DNA of 17,303 bases from Treponema sp. (GTDB lineage: Bacteria > Spirochaetota > Spirochaetia > Treponematales > Breznakiellaceae). Each line of letters begins with the position of its first letter. Position 1 is the first letter of the stretch. A program made the position numbers and the translations under genes. Location: NCBI GenBank assembly GCA_031270205.1, contig JAISYA010000035.1, positions 1 to 17,303 on the forward strand, in the 5' to 3' direction. Shown here one piece after another: positions 8,301-16,231 of this stretch. The notes beneath the pieces are model-generated. The model was not told the origin of the DNA, searched no databases, and saw only the letters and a program-made list of their open reading frames with translations.

Positions 8301-9833
8301 TTAATCCATGGGGCCGATACAGGCTTCGGCAAGCTGCCGCACACGGCCGCTGTGTACCAGTTCATGGGACCACTCCATATCGGCGGAAATGTAGTGGTCG
8401 GCCTCCATAAAGGGGGCCCGCTCCCGTACCGCCGCAAGGGCGCCGCGGCTAAACTTCGCGGGAGAGAGCCCCTTCGCTCCCAGTTCCAGCGCCTGGGTTG
8501 CGGCCAACAGTTCGTTGCCCAGCACGTATTCCAGCAGCCGCGCCGCGTTCCGGGCCTTTAACGCCGCGCCGTAGCCCATACTCACGTAGTCTTCCTGAAA
8601 GGCGCAGGTAGGCACCGAGTCAATTGAGGCCGGATGCGCCAGTACCCGCATTTCCGCCAAAAGTCCCGCGGACGAGTATTGTACAATCATATAGCCGCTG
8701 TTAGAGCCGGGGTCCGGCGAAAGGAAGGCGCTTAGGCCGCTGACGTGCTCGTTGACCAGGCGGTCGGTACGGCGCTCGGCGATCTTCGCCAAATAACACG
8801 CCGCCGTACAGAGCGCGTCCGATGCCAGGCCCACAAAACCCGCGTCGGCATTGCAGGCGCTCAGGGCAGCGCCGCTGGGGTGGATAACCGGGTTATCGTC
8901 ACAGGAATTGATTTCATTTTCGATGGACACCAGGGCGTCCATGACAGTCTTCCGCGCCGCCCCGTGCGCCTGGGGGATGCAGCGCAGGGACAGTGCGTCC
9001 TGCAGGTTCTGTCCCCCGGCCTCACGTAGTATATCGCTGTCCGCCAGCAGACGGCGCACCTGTTCCGCGCTCTTCCACTGCTCGCGCTGCTTTTTGACGG
9101 ACATCACGCGCTCGTCAAAGGCTTCCAGATTACCCCGCAGCGCCTCAAGGGTGAGCGCGGAAACCGCGTCGGCGGTGATCAGGGCGTTCAGCATGTCGTA
9201 TTCCGCCAGCGCCGCCAGCGCCGTCGCCGATGTCCCGCCGCTGATCAGGCACAAACCCTCTTTGTAGCCCAGCGTTACCGGAGACAGGCCGGCCGCTTTG
9301 AGGGCCTCCGCGCCGGATACCAGCGCTCCGTCCACATAGGCCCTGCCCTTGCCCAGGAACACCAGCGCGATGTGCGCCTCAACCCCCAGATAGCCCACGG
9401 AACCGTGGACGGGCGCCCAGGGGTACAGGCCGCGGTTGAGCGCTTCCGCGATCAGTTCCAGCACCGCAAGCCGGGCGCCGGAATAGCCGGTACCGATGTT
9501 GGCAAGCATCATGAACATCACCGCGCGCACCCCCTCTTCGTCCAGCGGTTCGCCCACCGTGGTGCAGTGGGTAAGAATCATCTTTTCCTGATAGACCGCG
9601 GCTTCCGCTTCGGGAATGACGCGGTCAACGTTTTCGCCGACTCCGGTGGTAACGCCGTAGACCCGGCGGTTTTCCCGCACGAATTGTTCGACCAGAGCGC
9701 GTCCCGCGTTTACGCGCTCCGTATACGCCCCGTTAAACGATACCGGAGCGCGGAACCGCGCAACCGCGGCCAGTTGGTCAATGGACAGCGTATCGCCGAG
9801 TACGACGTTTTTTATTTTTCCGGCTTTGTACAT
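8301..9833 (-). CDS. MIO-less aromatic amino acid lyase homologue A (HAL/PAL fold)
   Basis: 510 residues, the normal length for the histidine/phenylalanine ammonia-lyase family. Fold landmarks are YGVTTGVGEN (Tyr59, equivalent of HutH Tyr53), LTH (His89, at the HAL-type ring-selectivity position), NIGTGYSGARL, GSVG (144-147), QDALSLRCIPQ (278-288, Arg284 for carboxylate), DDNP (312-315) and FQEDYVSMG (Glu414). The MIO-forming Ala-Ser-Gly is absent. GSVG is followed by YLGVEAHIAL instead of ASGDLAPLAHIAL, about three residues shorter. HutH Asn195 is Ser198 and HutH Tyr280 is Leu281. Ordinary ammonia-lyase activity is therefore unlikely. An ergothionase-like elimination of trimethylamine from a betaine is the best model. 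It is the last gene of the catabolic operon. ATG 9833 is preceded by TAAGGA with 7-nt spacing. Confidence 0.85.
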   Translation of the reverse strand: MYKAGKIKNVVLGDTLSIDQLAAVARFRAPVSFNGAYTERVNAGRALVEQFVRENRRVYGVTTGVGENVDRVIPEAEAAVYQEKMILTHCTTVGEPLDEEGVRAVMFMMLANIGTGYSGARLAVLELIAEALNRGLYPWAPVHGSVGYLGVEAHIALVFLGKGRAYVDGALVSGAEALKAAGLSPVTLGYKEGLCLISGGTSATALAALAEYDMLNALITADAVSALTLEALRGNLEAFDERVMSVKKQREQWKSAEQVRRLLADSDILREAGGQNLQDALSLRCIPQAHGAARKTVMDALVSIENEINSCDDNPVIHPSGAALSACNADAGFVGLASDALCTAACYLAKIAERRTDRLVNEHVSGLSAFLSPDPGSNSGYMIVQYSSAGLLAEMRVLAHPASIDSVPTCAFQEDYVSMGYGAALKARNAARLLEYVLGNELLAATQALELGAKGLSPAKFSRGALAAVRERAPFMEADHYISADMEWSHELVHSGRVRQLAEACIGPMD

Positions 9834-9892
9834 GATGTTTTCCTTAAAATGATAGTAACCCTGTCCGCAAGCCCATTGCCGAACAGGTTAAA

Positions 9893-9919
9893 GCGGGGGG
9901 AACACGCCGGTTCCCCCGC
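9893..9919 (-). repeat. Strong intercistronic hairpin between transporter and lyase A
   Basis: In the 104-bp gap after the BCCT stop, GCGGGGGGAAC (9893-9903) pairs with GTTCCCCCGC (9910-9919), giving 10 bp with one bulged G and a 6-nt loop. On the minus-strand transcript it is followed by only UUUAACC, so it is a poor intrinsic terminator. It could protect the upstream mRNA 3' end or attenuate lyase A. A second, imperfect hairpin (CTGT/ACAG arms, about 9861-9886) lies between it and the lyase A start. Confidence 0.55.
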
Positions 9920-9937
9920 AATAGTTTTGTTACGCGT

Positions 9938-11497
9938 TTATTCGACGAATTTATCGACGAAGAACGCTTTGATGAAGGCGAGAATTTGCAGCACGAAGAT
10001 AAACAGTACGACAAAACCCGCCGCCGCGGCCAGCGCCTTGACGCCGTCCACGCCCTGTGCGCCGCCGCCGAATGCCGCCATGATAATCGCGATGATACCC
10101 ACGCCGATGCCCCACACTATCTTTACCCTCACAGGAGGCTCGGTGCCGATGGGCACGTTCCGGACGCACATTGATCCGATGTTGGTCAGCGTCGCGTCGG
10201 CGTTGGTGATGAACGATATGAGGATGATGAATATGTTGACGGGGATGATCACATGCCCAAGGCCGAAGGGCAGGTGCTTGAGGAATTCCCAGAGCGCCAT
10301 AATCGCGCCGCCGCTGTTAATCGCGCCGACCAGATCCGCCTGACCCGCTATTTGCATGTGCAGGGCGCTGCCGCCCCAAATGCCAAACCAAATAATACCG
10401 AACACCGACGGCAGTATCCAGTTGACAATCATGTACTCCCGGATGGTTCTGCCGTAGGCGAGCATGGCCAGGAAGATGCCGGTTACCGGCGCATAGCCAA
10501 CCCAGAACGCCCAGTCGAACAGCGTCCACGATCGTGTCAGCGCTTCGCCGCCGATGTCGATGGGGTCAAAGCCCCAGAGGAAAAAGTTATGCAGCCACTC
10601 GGCGATGCCTGCGGTGGTGATGCGGAGTATGTACAGCGTCGGACCGGCAAGCAGCAGCAGCGCCATTATGGCATAGTAGAACCACGCGTTTATGCTGCCC
10701 AGGATCTTGAGCCCCTTGCCCATACCGGTGGAGGTTGAAAAGGTAAACGCGGCGACGATAAACACCCCCAGGCCGATAAACAGCGGCATATTGTCCTGTA
10801 CGCCGTAGGCGCCGCGCAAGCCGGACATAACCAGGGTGATGCACATGGTTACTCCCGTGATGAGGCCGATAATCAGCGCCAGCATTGACAGGGTGTCGAT
10901 GACCGCCGAGAACCCGGGCTTGGTAACTTTGCTGCCGAACAGGGGTTTAAGTGTGACCGTCACGTTCAGCGCGTCTTTTTTGTGGAAGTAGATATAGGCC
11001 ACCAGGAGTCCGACCAGCGCGTAGATGGCGTAGGGGATAAACGTCCAGTTGTAGAACGATCTGCCCATGGCAAACACCGCGGCTTTGGCGGTATTCGCTT
11101 CAATGCCGAGCCCGTCCAGTTCGCCCCACACGTTGCCGAAATAAATCAGCGGTTCGTTGACGCCCCAGGTAACGATGCCGGTGGCGATGCCGCCGGTGAG
11201 CGCCATGGCAAACCACGTCCAAAACCCGTACTTCGGCTTGGCGTCTTTACCGCCGATCCGAATATTGCCGATCTTGGAAAATGTGACGACAGCGACGATG
11301 ACCAGCGCCGCCATGACGGCGATTTGGTACAGCCAGCCGAAGGTGTCCAGGGACCAAAAAAAGAACTTGTTGGAACCGGAGGTGAGGGCGTCTTTGTTGA
11401 CGAGCCCGATCACCGCCACAATCGCGATGATGGCGAACGCCGGAATAAACACTTCCCAGCGAATCTCCTTCTTGAGCGTTCCCGCTTCTTTTGCCAT
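9938..11497 (-). CDS. BCCT-family betaine/carnitine-type transporter
   Basis: 519 residues, about 12 hydrophobic segments, a secondary transporter for quaternary-ammonium (betaine) substrates. The start is set at ATG 11497, not the in-frame ATG at 11530, because AAGGAG lies 9 nt upstream of the former. The TM3-4 region reads TGGIATGIVTWGVNEP (101-116). The family signature in TM8 is WTLFDWAFWVGYAPVTGIF (from Trp324), followed by GRTIREY (349-355). Compared with the usual FYWAWW aromatic box, Asp328 replaces Tyr and Phe331 replaces Trp, while Trp332 and Tyr335 remain. This suggests a substrate other than plain glycine betaine. The gene lies between two MIO-less lyase genes, implying it imports their substrate. 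The coupling ion is not certain from sequence. Confidence 0.93.
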   Translation of the reverse strand: MAKEAGTLKKEIRWEVFIPAFAIIAIVAVIGLVNKDALTSGSNKFFFWSLDTFGWLYQIAVMAALVIVAVVTFSKIGNIRIGGKDAKPKYGFWTWFAMALTGGIATGIVTWGVNEPLIYFGNVWGELDGLGIEANTAKAAVFAMGRSFYNWTFIPYAIYALVGLLVAYIYFHKKDALNVTVTLKPLFGSKVTKPGFSAVIDTLSMLALIIGLITGVTMCITLVMSGLRGAYGVQDNMPLFIGLGVFIVAAFTFSTSTGMGKGLKILGSINAWFYYAIMALLLLAGPTLYILRITTAGIAEWLHNFFLWGFDPIDIGGEALTRSWTLFDWAFWVGYAPVTGIFLAMLAYGRTIREYMIVNWILPSVFGIIWFGIWGGSALHMQIAGQADLVGAINSGGAIMALWEFLKHLPFGLGHVIIPVNIFIILISFITNADATLTNIGSMCVRNVPIGTEPPVRVKIVWGIGVGIIAIIMAAFGGGAQGVDGVKALAAAAGFVVLFIFVLQILAFIKAFFVDKFVE

Positions 11498-11518
11498 ACG
11501 ATCTTCTCCTTTTCGGAC

Positions 11519-11535
11519 GCCGTTGATCAAACGGC
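11519..11535 (-). repeat. Small intercistronic inverted repeat
   Basis: GCCGTT and AACGGC (6 bp) flank a GATCA loop in the 42-bp gap between lyase B and the BCCT transporter, just upstream of the transporter ribosome-binding site (11505-11510). There is no T-run, so it is probably not a terminator. It may influence transporter translation or mRNA processing, or be chance. Confidence 0.3.
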
Positions 11536-11539
11536 CGCC

Positions 11540-13057
11540 CTATATTAATTTTTTTGCGGCGTCTAACATACGTCCGCTTAAAACCAGTTGATATGATGCC
11601 TCAATGTCCTGCGACAGGTTGCGATCCCGGTCATACCAGGGGACAACGGCGCGGTAGGCATCGTATGCCGCTTTGGTGGCCGCGCCGAGGCGCAGATCCG
11701 GCGTTTGCCGCATACGCAGCGTTATTGCCTGGGCGGCGTGCATCATTTCCATGCCGAGGATATATTTTAAGTTGTCGCAGATTCCGCGTATGCGCTGGAC
11801 AACGTGGGGCAGGTTGTTTGCGTGGTCTTCTATTTCGCCCGCCACCGACATATAGTCCACGCTGGAGGGATTGGACAGATGGCGGATTTCGGTGTCAAGC
11901 AGGGTGTAGGTTTTCTGCAGAGCGCCGAAAGCGTGTACGTGGGTTTCCTCGGGGGTGAGAAAACGGGGCAGGCCGGTGAACGCCGGCGTACCGAGCTTGT
12001 GCATGCGGTAACAGGACAGGCGCGATACGTGGCTCAACACGATGCCGAGCATTTCAAACGCGGCGGAGATGGTGGTACACTCGAAGTTGGAACACGAGAT
12101 GATGCGCCGCTCGTCAAGGAGCAGGCAGGGGTTATCGTCGGAACTGTTCATTTGTATGAGCGCGTAGGATTCGGCGAAGGCCAGCGCGTCACGGAGCGCC
12201 CCATGAATATACGCGCCGCTGCGGAAACAAATCGGGTCTTGCACGGGCTTGTCCGGATTCGGATCGTAGACGGCGCTGCCTTTGAGGCAGCGGTTCACCA
12301 GGGCGGCGCTGGCTGTTTGTCCGGGAAGGCGGCGCGCTTCGTGTATCTTCGGGTCCAGCGGAGATGTGTTGCCGTTAAGCCCTTCCAGGGATACGGCGTA
12401 GATGAGGTCCGCCTGGTCCACGAGCGCCGCCAGATCCGCCAGTACCAGCGCGCCCTGCCCCATGCCGAAGGCGTTGGAACTGACGATGGCAAGACCGTCC
12501 TTGGGGCCAAGGGTTACGAACCGGAGACCGGCGCGCTTATGCGCTTCGGCGCTGGTCATGCGCTCGCCGCGGTAACGCACGTCGCCTTCGCCGATCATGG
12601 CAAGGCCGATATGCGATAGTATCGCTATGTCTCCTTCGCCGACCGATCCGCGCTCCGGTACCACCGGGTGCAGCTGCAGGTTCAAAAACTCGGCGTAGCG
12701 GCGGGCGATTTCCGGCTGGATACCGGTGTTGCCCCGCAGCAGGCAGTTAAGCCGCACCGCCATGGCAGCGCGTACCTCTTCCTCCGACGCTTCCGGCCCG
12801 ACCCCGAGGGTGTGGGAGTGTATCAGGTTTTCGTTGTATTGCTTGAAGTAATCCGCCGCAATATGGCGATCCTTGTTCCAGCCGACGCCGGTATTGAAGC
12901 CGTACACCGGCACATTCCGCTCGACCAGATCGTATACCAGCTGCCGCGACTCCTTGAGCCGCGCTTCCCCCTCGTCCGCTATGGACACTTCCGCGCGGTC
13001 AACCGCGATTTTCCGCAGCGTTTCAATATCCAGGCCGTTTCCGTCTAATGTAATCAT
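11540..13057 (-). CDS. MIO-less aromatic amino acid lyase homologue B (ergothionase-like candidate)
   Basis: 505 residues from ATG 13057, chosen because GAGGTGA sits 6 nt upstream. A GTG three codons earlier overlaps that ribosome-binding site. HAL-fold landmarks are YGFNTGVGWNKDR (Tyr52), NLIHSHTLGVG with the HAL-type Ser-His pair (81-82), GNTGIQPEI, PERGSVG (to 140), QDPICFR (Arg279), DDNP and IEDHANN (Glu410). At the MIO site GSVG is followed by EGDIAILSHIGLAMIGEG. The Ala-Ser-Gly triad is missing and the segment is one residue shorter than ASGDLAPLAHIAL. The Asn195 position is Ser and the Tyr280 position is Ile. Known ergothionase (Treponema denticola) is a relative of this family that eliminates trimethylamine without MIO. 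The product here may be an imidazole or thioimidazole acrylate. It is clearly a different subfamily from lyase A. Confidence 0.85.
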   Translation of the reverse strand: MITLDGNGLDIETLRKIAVDRAEVSIADEGEARLKESRQLVYDLVERNVPVYGFNTGVGWNKDRHIAADYFKQYNENLIHSHTLGVGPEASEEEVRAAMAVRLNCLLRGNTGIQPEIARRYAEFLNLQLHPVVPERGSVGEGDIAILSHIGLAMIGEGDVRYRGERMTSAEAHKRAGLRFVTLGPKDGLAIVSSNAFGMGQGALVLADLAALVDQADLIYAVSLEGLNGNTSPLDPKIHEARRLPGQTASAALVNRCLKGSAVYDPNPDKPVQDPICFRSGAYIHGALRDALAFAESYALIQMNSSDDNPCLLLDERRIISCSNFECTTISAAFEMLGIVLSHVSRLSCYRMHKLGTPAFTGLPRFLTPEETHVHAFGALQKTYTLLDTEIRHLSNPSSVDYMSVAGEIEDHANNLPHVVQRIRGICDNLKYILGMEMMHAAQAITLRMRQTPDLRLGAATKAAYDAYRAVVPWYDRDRNLSQDIEASYQLVLSGRMLDAAKKLI

Positions 13058-13093
13058 ACTGTTCACCTCACTTTTTTCGTTTCCCTATTGTGT

Positions 13094-15349
13094 CTATGGA
13101 TCTCTTTGCGCATGCAGCGCGGTATATGCCTCGACGATGCGCGCCGGCGTGAGCGGGAGACCCGTCATTGCGGTGTCCAGCGCGCGGTTTACGGCGTTTA
13201 CAACAGCGGGGGCGGCGGGGACGGCGGCGATTTCGCCGATGCTTTTCGCGCCGAAGGGTCCCCCTTCTTCGCCTTTCTCAATGAGCAGGATATCCACGGC
13301 GGGCATGTCGGGAGCGTTGACCAGATGATACTTGTCGAAGTTGCGGGCAGCGGGGTTTCCCCGCCGGTCAAACGCGAGTTCCTCGGTGAGCGCCATACCG
13401 ATACCCATTTGCACACCGCCGTATATTTGCCCTTCAACAAAATTACGCCCTATGGCCTGCCCGATGTCGTGCGCCGCAAGGTATTTATTGATCCGTACCA
13501 GCCCTGTCAGGGTGTCCACCGTCACATCCGCGAAGTGCGCCCCGTATGACGCCGGATTGCGATCACCCTGATGCTGCACAAATACCTCGATTGCCTTACT
13601 GTTTTTCATTTCGATGAGGCGCACCGCTTCGCCGAGGGGCATCGCCGTGCCGCCCGTGCGGAGCGTACCGTCCCGCGTGTCGAGCGTTACCGGAGCGTTC
13701 CGGAGCCGCGACGCTTCCGCGCACAGCATTTCTACCGCCTTCACCGCGCAGAGCCGGGCGCATTCGCCCATGACGAAGATGCCCCGGCTTGCCTGACAGC
13801 CGATATCGTAGCCGCCGAACTGCGTGTCGCCCTCGCTGACCGTGATACGGCCGGGGGCGATGCCGGTAACTTCGGCGACAATCTGCGCCATTGCGGAGGT
13901 TGCGGCGGCGCCCATTTCGTGCACCCCCGCGCGCAGTACCGCCGAGCCGTCTTCCATCAGGCGCAGCGACATACCGGAGACGTCGTGATAGATGGTCTTA
14001 TAGTAGCCGTTGCCGTGGGTGGCAAGCGCAAACCCCGCGCCGCGGCGATAGCGCCCGCCCGGAATGGACGCCGGTGTTTTCAGCGCGTCCCAGCCGAATG
14101 CGGCGGCCCCCTGTTCGAGGCATTCGAGTATGCGCGCGTTGCCGATGTTCGCGCCGCCGGAGGGGTCGTCGTCAAAGGGACGGACGAGGTTGTCCCGGCG
14201 AAACGCCACGGGGTCCAGCCCCAGGCGGCGGCAGAGGAGGTCGGTATGGATTTCGGTGATCGCGTGTATTTGCGGCGAGCCGTAACCCCGGCACGCACCG
14301 GCGGGGGTTGTCGAGGTGCGTATCGCCCGGGCAGCAAAGGTGAGGTTCGGTATGCGGTAGAGGCGCGGTACTTTTTTGCCCATGGCCATCATCACTTTTT
14401 TGGAGCCCGACAGGTACGCTCCGGCGTCCAGCCGTATATCGAAGCGCCGGGCCGTAATGCGCCCATTGGCGTCAAGAGCGGTTTCCACCACGCCTTCCGC
14501 CGCGGCGCGGGTGCGGGTGGCAAGCATCGTTTCCTCCCGGGTAGTGTTGATAAAGACGGCGCGTTTCATGCGGTACGCCGCCCACGCGCACAGGGGTTCA
14601 AACACGACTTCCTGTTTTGCCCCGAAGGACCCGCCCATGGGCGCCTTGACGACCCGGATTTTCGCGAGCGGCAGCGGGACAACCGCGGCGACGGCGTGCT
14701 GTACGCCGAATACGATTTGGCAGGGGCTTTGTATTTCAAGTACCTCTTCGGGACGGGGTACCGCAAGTACCGCGTGGGGTTCCATCGCGGCGTGGTGAAT
14801 CTTGGGCGTCGTAATGGTGTCGCGTTCAATATGCGCAGCGTTGGCAAACGCCGCCTCCGTGTCGCCATATTCAATGCGTCCCGGAAAGGAGGGCACGCCG
14901 TCATCGTGGAGCGCCGCCGCGCCGCGTTCCGCTTCTTCCATATCCGTGAGGGCGGGTAATTCCCTGTATGTTACAACCACACGTTTCCGCGCCTCAAGCG
15001 CCGTCTTCGCATCTCGCGCCAGAACAAGGGCGATGCGGTCGCCCACATGCCGCGCATGTCCTGTCAACACGGTTTCGTCAGGGTGGTCGTTTTGGCCGGG
15101 AAACCATTCGCCGCTGTTGTAGCGCGTCTGTGGAGCGTCTTCGCAGGTGAGCACCGTGACGCCGGGGAGCGCTTTCGCCGCCGACGTGTCGATGCCCGTT
15201 ACGAGGGCGTGCGCGTGGGGGCTAAACAGTATCGCTCCGTGCAGCACTCCCTGGGGAAGCGTGTCGGCAAGATACGCATAGGCGCCCCGCACCTTATCCC
15301 GCGCATCGGCCCGGGGCAGATTCTTGCCAATGTACCGGAACTCACCCAT
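13094..15349 (-). CDS. Xanthine dehydrogenase-family molybdopterin-binding subunit
   Basis: 751 residues from ATG 15349, selected over an upstream in-frame codon because GGAGG lies 6 nt before it; it overlaps the FAD-subunit stop (ATGGGTGA, 8 bp). This is the large Mo subunit of a three-subunit hydroxylase that inserts water-derived oxygen into a heteroaromatic or aldehyde carbon. N-terminal a/b hammerhead domain (about 1-130) is followed by Mo-binding domains with HHAAMEP (185-191), GGSFGAK (239-245), GACRGYGSPQ (351-360), ASRG (521-524) and GPFGAKSIGE (697-706), whose Glu706 is the expected catalytic base. The usual EMGQG loop reads EMGAA (478-482), so the conserved Gln near the Mo apical ligand is Ala. 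Substrate is unknown; context suggests the unsaturated product of the lyases. Confidence 0.92.
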   Translation of the reverse strand: MGEFRYIGKNLPRADARDKVRGAYAYLADTLPQGVLHGAILFSPHAHALVTGIDTSAAKALPGVTVLTCEDAPQTRYNSGEWFPGQNDHPDETVLTGHARHVGDRIALVLARDAKTALEARKRVVVTYRELPALTDMEEAERGAAALHDDGVPSFPGRIEYGDTEAAFANAAHIERDTITTPKIHHAAMEPHAVLAVPRPEEVLEIQSPCQIVFGVQHAVAAVVPLPLAKIRVVKAPMGGSFGAKQEVVFEPLCAWAAYRMKRAVFINTTREETMLATRTRAAAEGVVETALDANGRITARRFDIRLDAGAYLSGSKKVMMAMGKKVPRLYRIPNLTFAARAIRTSTTPAGACRGYGSPQIHAITEIHTDLLCRRLGLDPVAFRRDNLVRPFDDDPSGGANIGNARILECLEQGAAAFGWDALKTPASIPGGRYRRGAGFALATHGNGYYKTIYHDVSGMSLRLMEDGSAVLRAGVHEMGAAATSAMAQIVAEVTGIAPGRITVSEGDTQFGGYDIGCQASRGIFVMGECARLCAVKAVEMLCAEASRLRNAPVTLDTRDGTLRTGGTAMPLGEAVRLIEMKNSKAIEVFVQHQGDRNPASYGAHFADVTVDTLTGLVRINKYLAAHDIGQAIGRNFVEGQIYGGVQMGIGMALTEELAFDRRGNPAARNFDKYHLVNAPDMPAVDILLIEKGEEGGPFGAKSIGEIAAVPAAPAVVNAVNRALDTAMTGLPLTPARIVEAYTALHAQRDP

Positions 15350-16229
15350 TGGACGCCTCCACCGGCGGGCGTACCCTTCTGTCAAGCATGTCTAGCACAT
15401 CTTCACCCAGCGCCTGTATGGCCGAACGTTTGTATGGCAGCGTCGAGCGTCCGGGGATCGCGGTTTCAACGGCGGCGGCGAGGGCGGCGCAAAAGGCGTC
15501 ACGAACACCGTCAAGGGATGCCGGCCCCTGTAACGCCGCCTCCGCGCCGGGGCAGCGCAGCGCGGCTTTCCCCAGGGTGCCGGCAAAGACACGGGCGGAT
15601 GCCGGGAGCGGCGCTTCGGCGCTAATCGCTACGGCGAGATTCAGGCGCGCAATACTCAGCTCCCTGCGGGAACCGATCTTGCCGAACGCGGAGATACGGC
15701 GGGGCGTCAGCGGGATACGCAATTCGGCAATTACTTCGTCCTTCTCCAACACACTGCGGTTCGCCGCGGCAAAGGCGCCGCTCACCGGCACTTCACGGGA
15801 GCCCCGGGGGGATACCGCCAAGGCCGTTGCGTCCAGCGCGGCAAGCGCAGGCGGAGTGTCGGCGGCGGGAGAAGCGTTGGCGATGTTCCCGCCGATAGTC
15901 GCGCTGTTCCGTATCTGCCACGAGCCAATGCGCTCCGCCGCCGCCGCGAGACACGCCGCGTACTTCATTACCAGTGCGTTTTCCGAAATCGCCGTCATGG
16001 TTTCCAGCGCCCCGATGCGGAGCGTATCATCACGCAAGGCGATACCGCGCATTTCGTCCACCCGGGAGAGGTCTATTATGGAAGGATTTGTCTGATGATC
16101 CGCAGTAATACTGCGGCTGCGCTTTGCCAGTACATCGGTGCCGCCCGCCACAAGGACACACCCGCCGGCATGTTCGGCCAGCAGGGCAAGCAGGCCGGAC
16201 AACGATTCAGGCGTGTACAGGGCGTTCAT
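15342..16229 (-). CDS. Xanthine dehydrogenase-family FAD-binding subunit
   Basis: 295 residues from ATG 16229. GGGGAG lies just upstream and the preceding gene stops 2 bp before, so an in-frame extension to 16298 is rejected. FAD-binding features are VLVAGGTDVLAK (25-36), SIIDLSRVDEMRGI (50-63), IGALETMTAI (72-81) and IRNSATIGGNIANASPAADT (106-125) with the TIGGN FAD loop. The C-terminal CO-dehydrogenase-flavoprotein domain ends in PYKRSA. It passes electrons from the 2Fe-2S subunit to NAD or another acceptor. It lies between the other two subunits, with translational coupling on both sides. Confidence 0.94.
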   Translation of the reverse strand: MNALYTPESLSGLLALLAEHAGGCVLVAGGTDVLAKRSRSITADHQTNPSIIDLSRVDEMRGIALRDDTLRIGALETMTAISENALVMKYAACLAAAAERIGSWQIRNSATIGGNIANASPAADTPPALAALDATALAVSPRGSREVPVSGAFAAANRSVLEKDEVIAELRIPLTPRRISAFGKIGSRRELSIARLNLAVAISAEAPLPASARVFAGTLGKAALRCPGAEAALQGPASLDGVRDAFCAALAAAVETAIPGRSTLPYKRSAIQALGEDVLDMLDRRVRPPVEASNG

Positions 16230-16231
16230 AT

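Noticed and set aside
7386..8561. Long plus-strand frame of 391 codons opposite the queuosine-precursor transporter
   Set aside because: Its translation is Gly/Pro/Arg/His-rich shadow sequence. The opposite strand encodes a clear transporter with family motifs and a riboswitch.
11498..11530. Upstream ATG at 11530 as the start of the BCCT transporter
   Set aside because: The ATG at 11497 has an AAGGAG at ideal distance, and that ribosome-binding site lies inside the would-be extension.
8301..13057. Annotation of the two lyases as histidine ammonia-lyase (hutH) of a histidine-utilisation operon
   Set aside because: Both lack the Ala-Ser-Gly MIO triad needed for ammonia elimination, and hutU, hutI and hutG are absent.
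13571..14959. Plus-strand frame of 462 codons opposite the Mo subunit
   Set aside because: It is a shadow created by GC-rich codons of the molybdopterin subunit; it is Arg/Gly/Ala/His-rich and has no domain.
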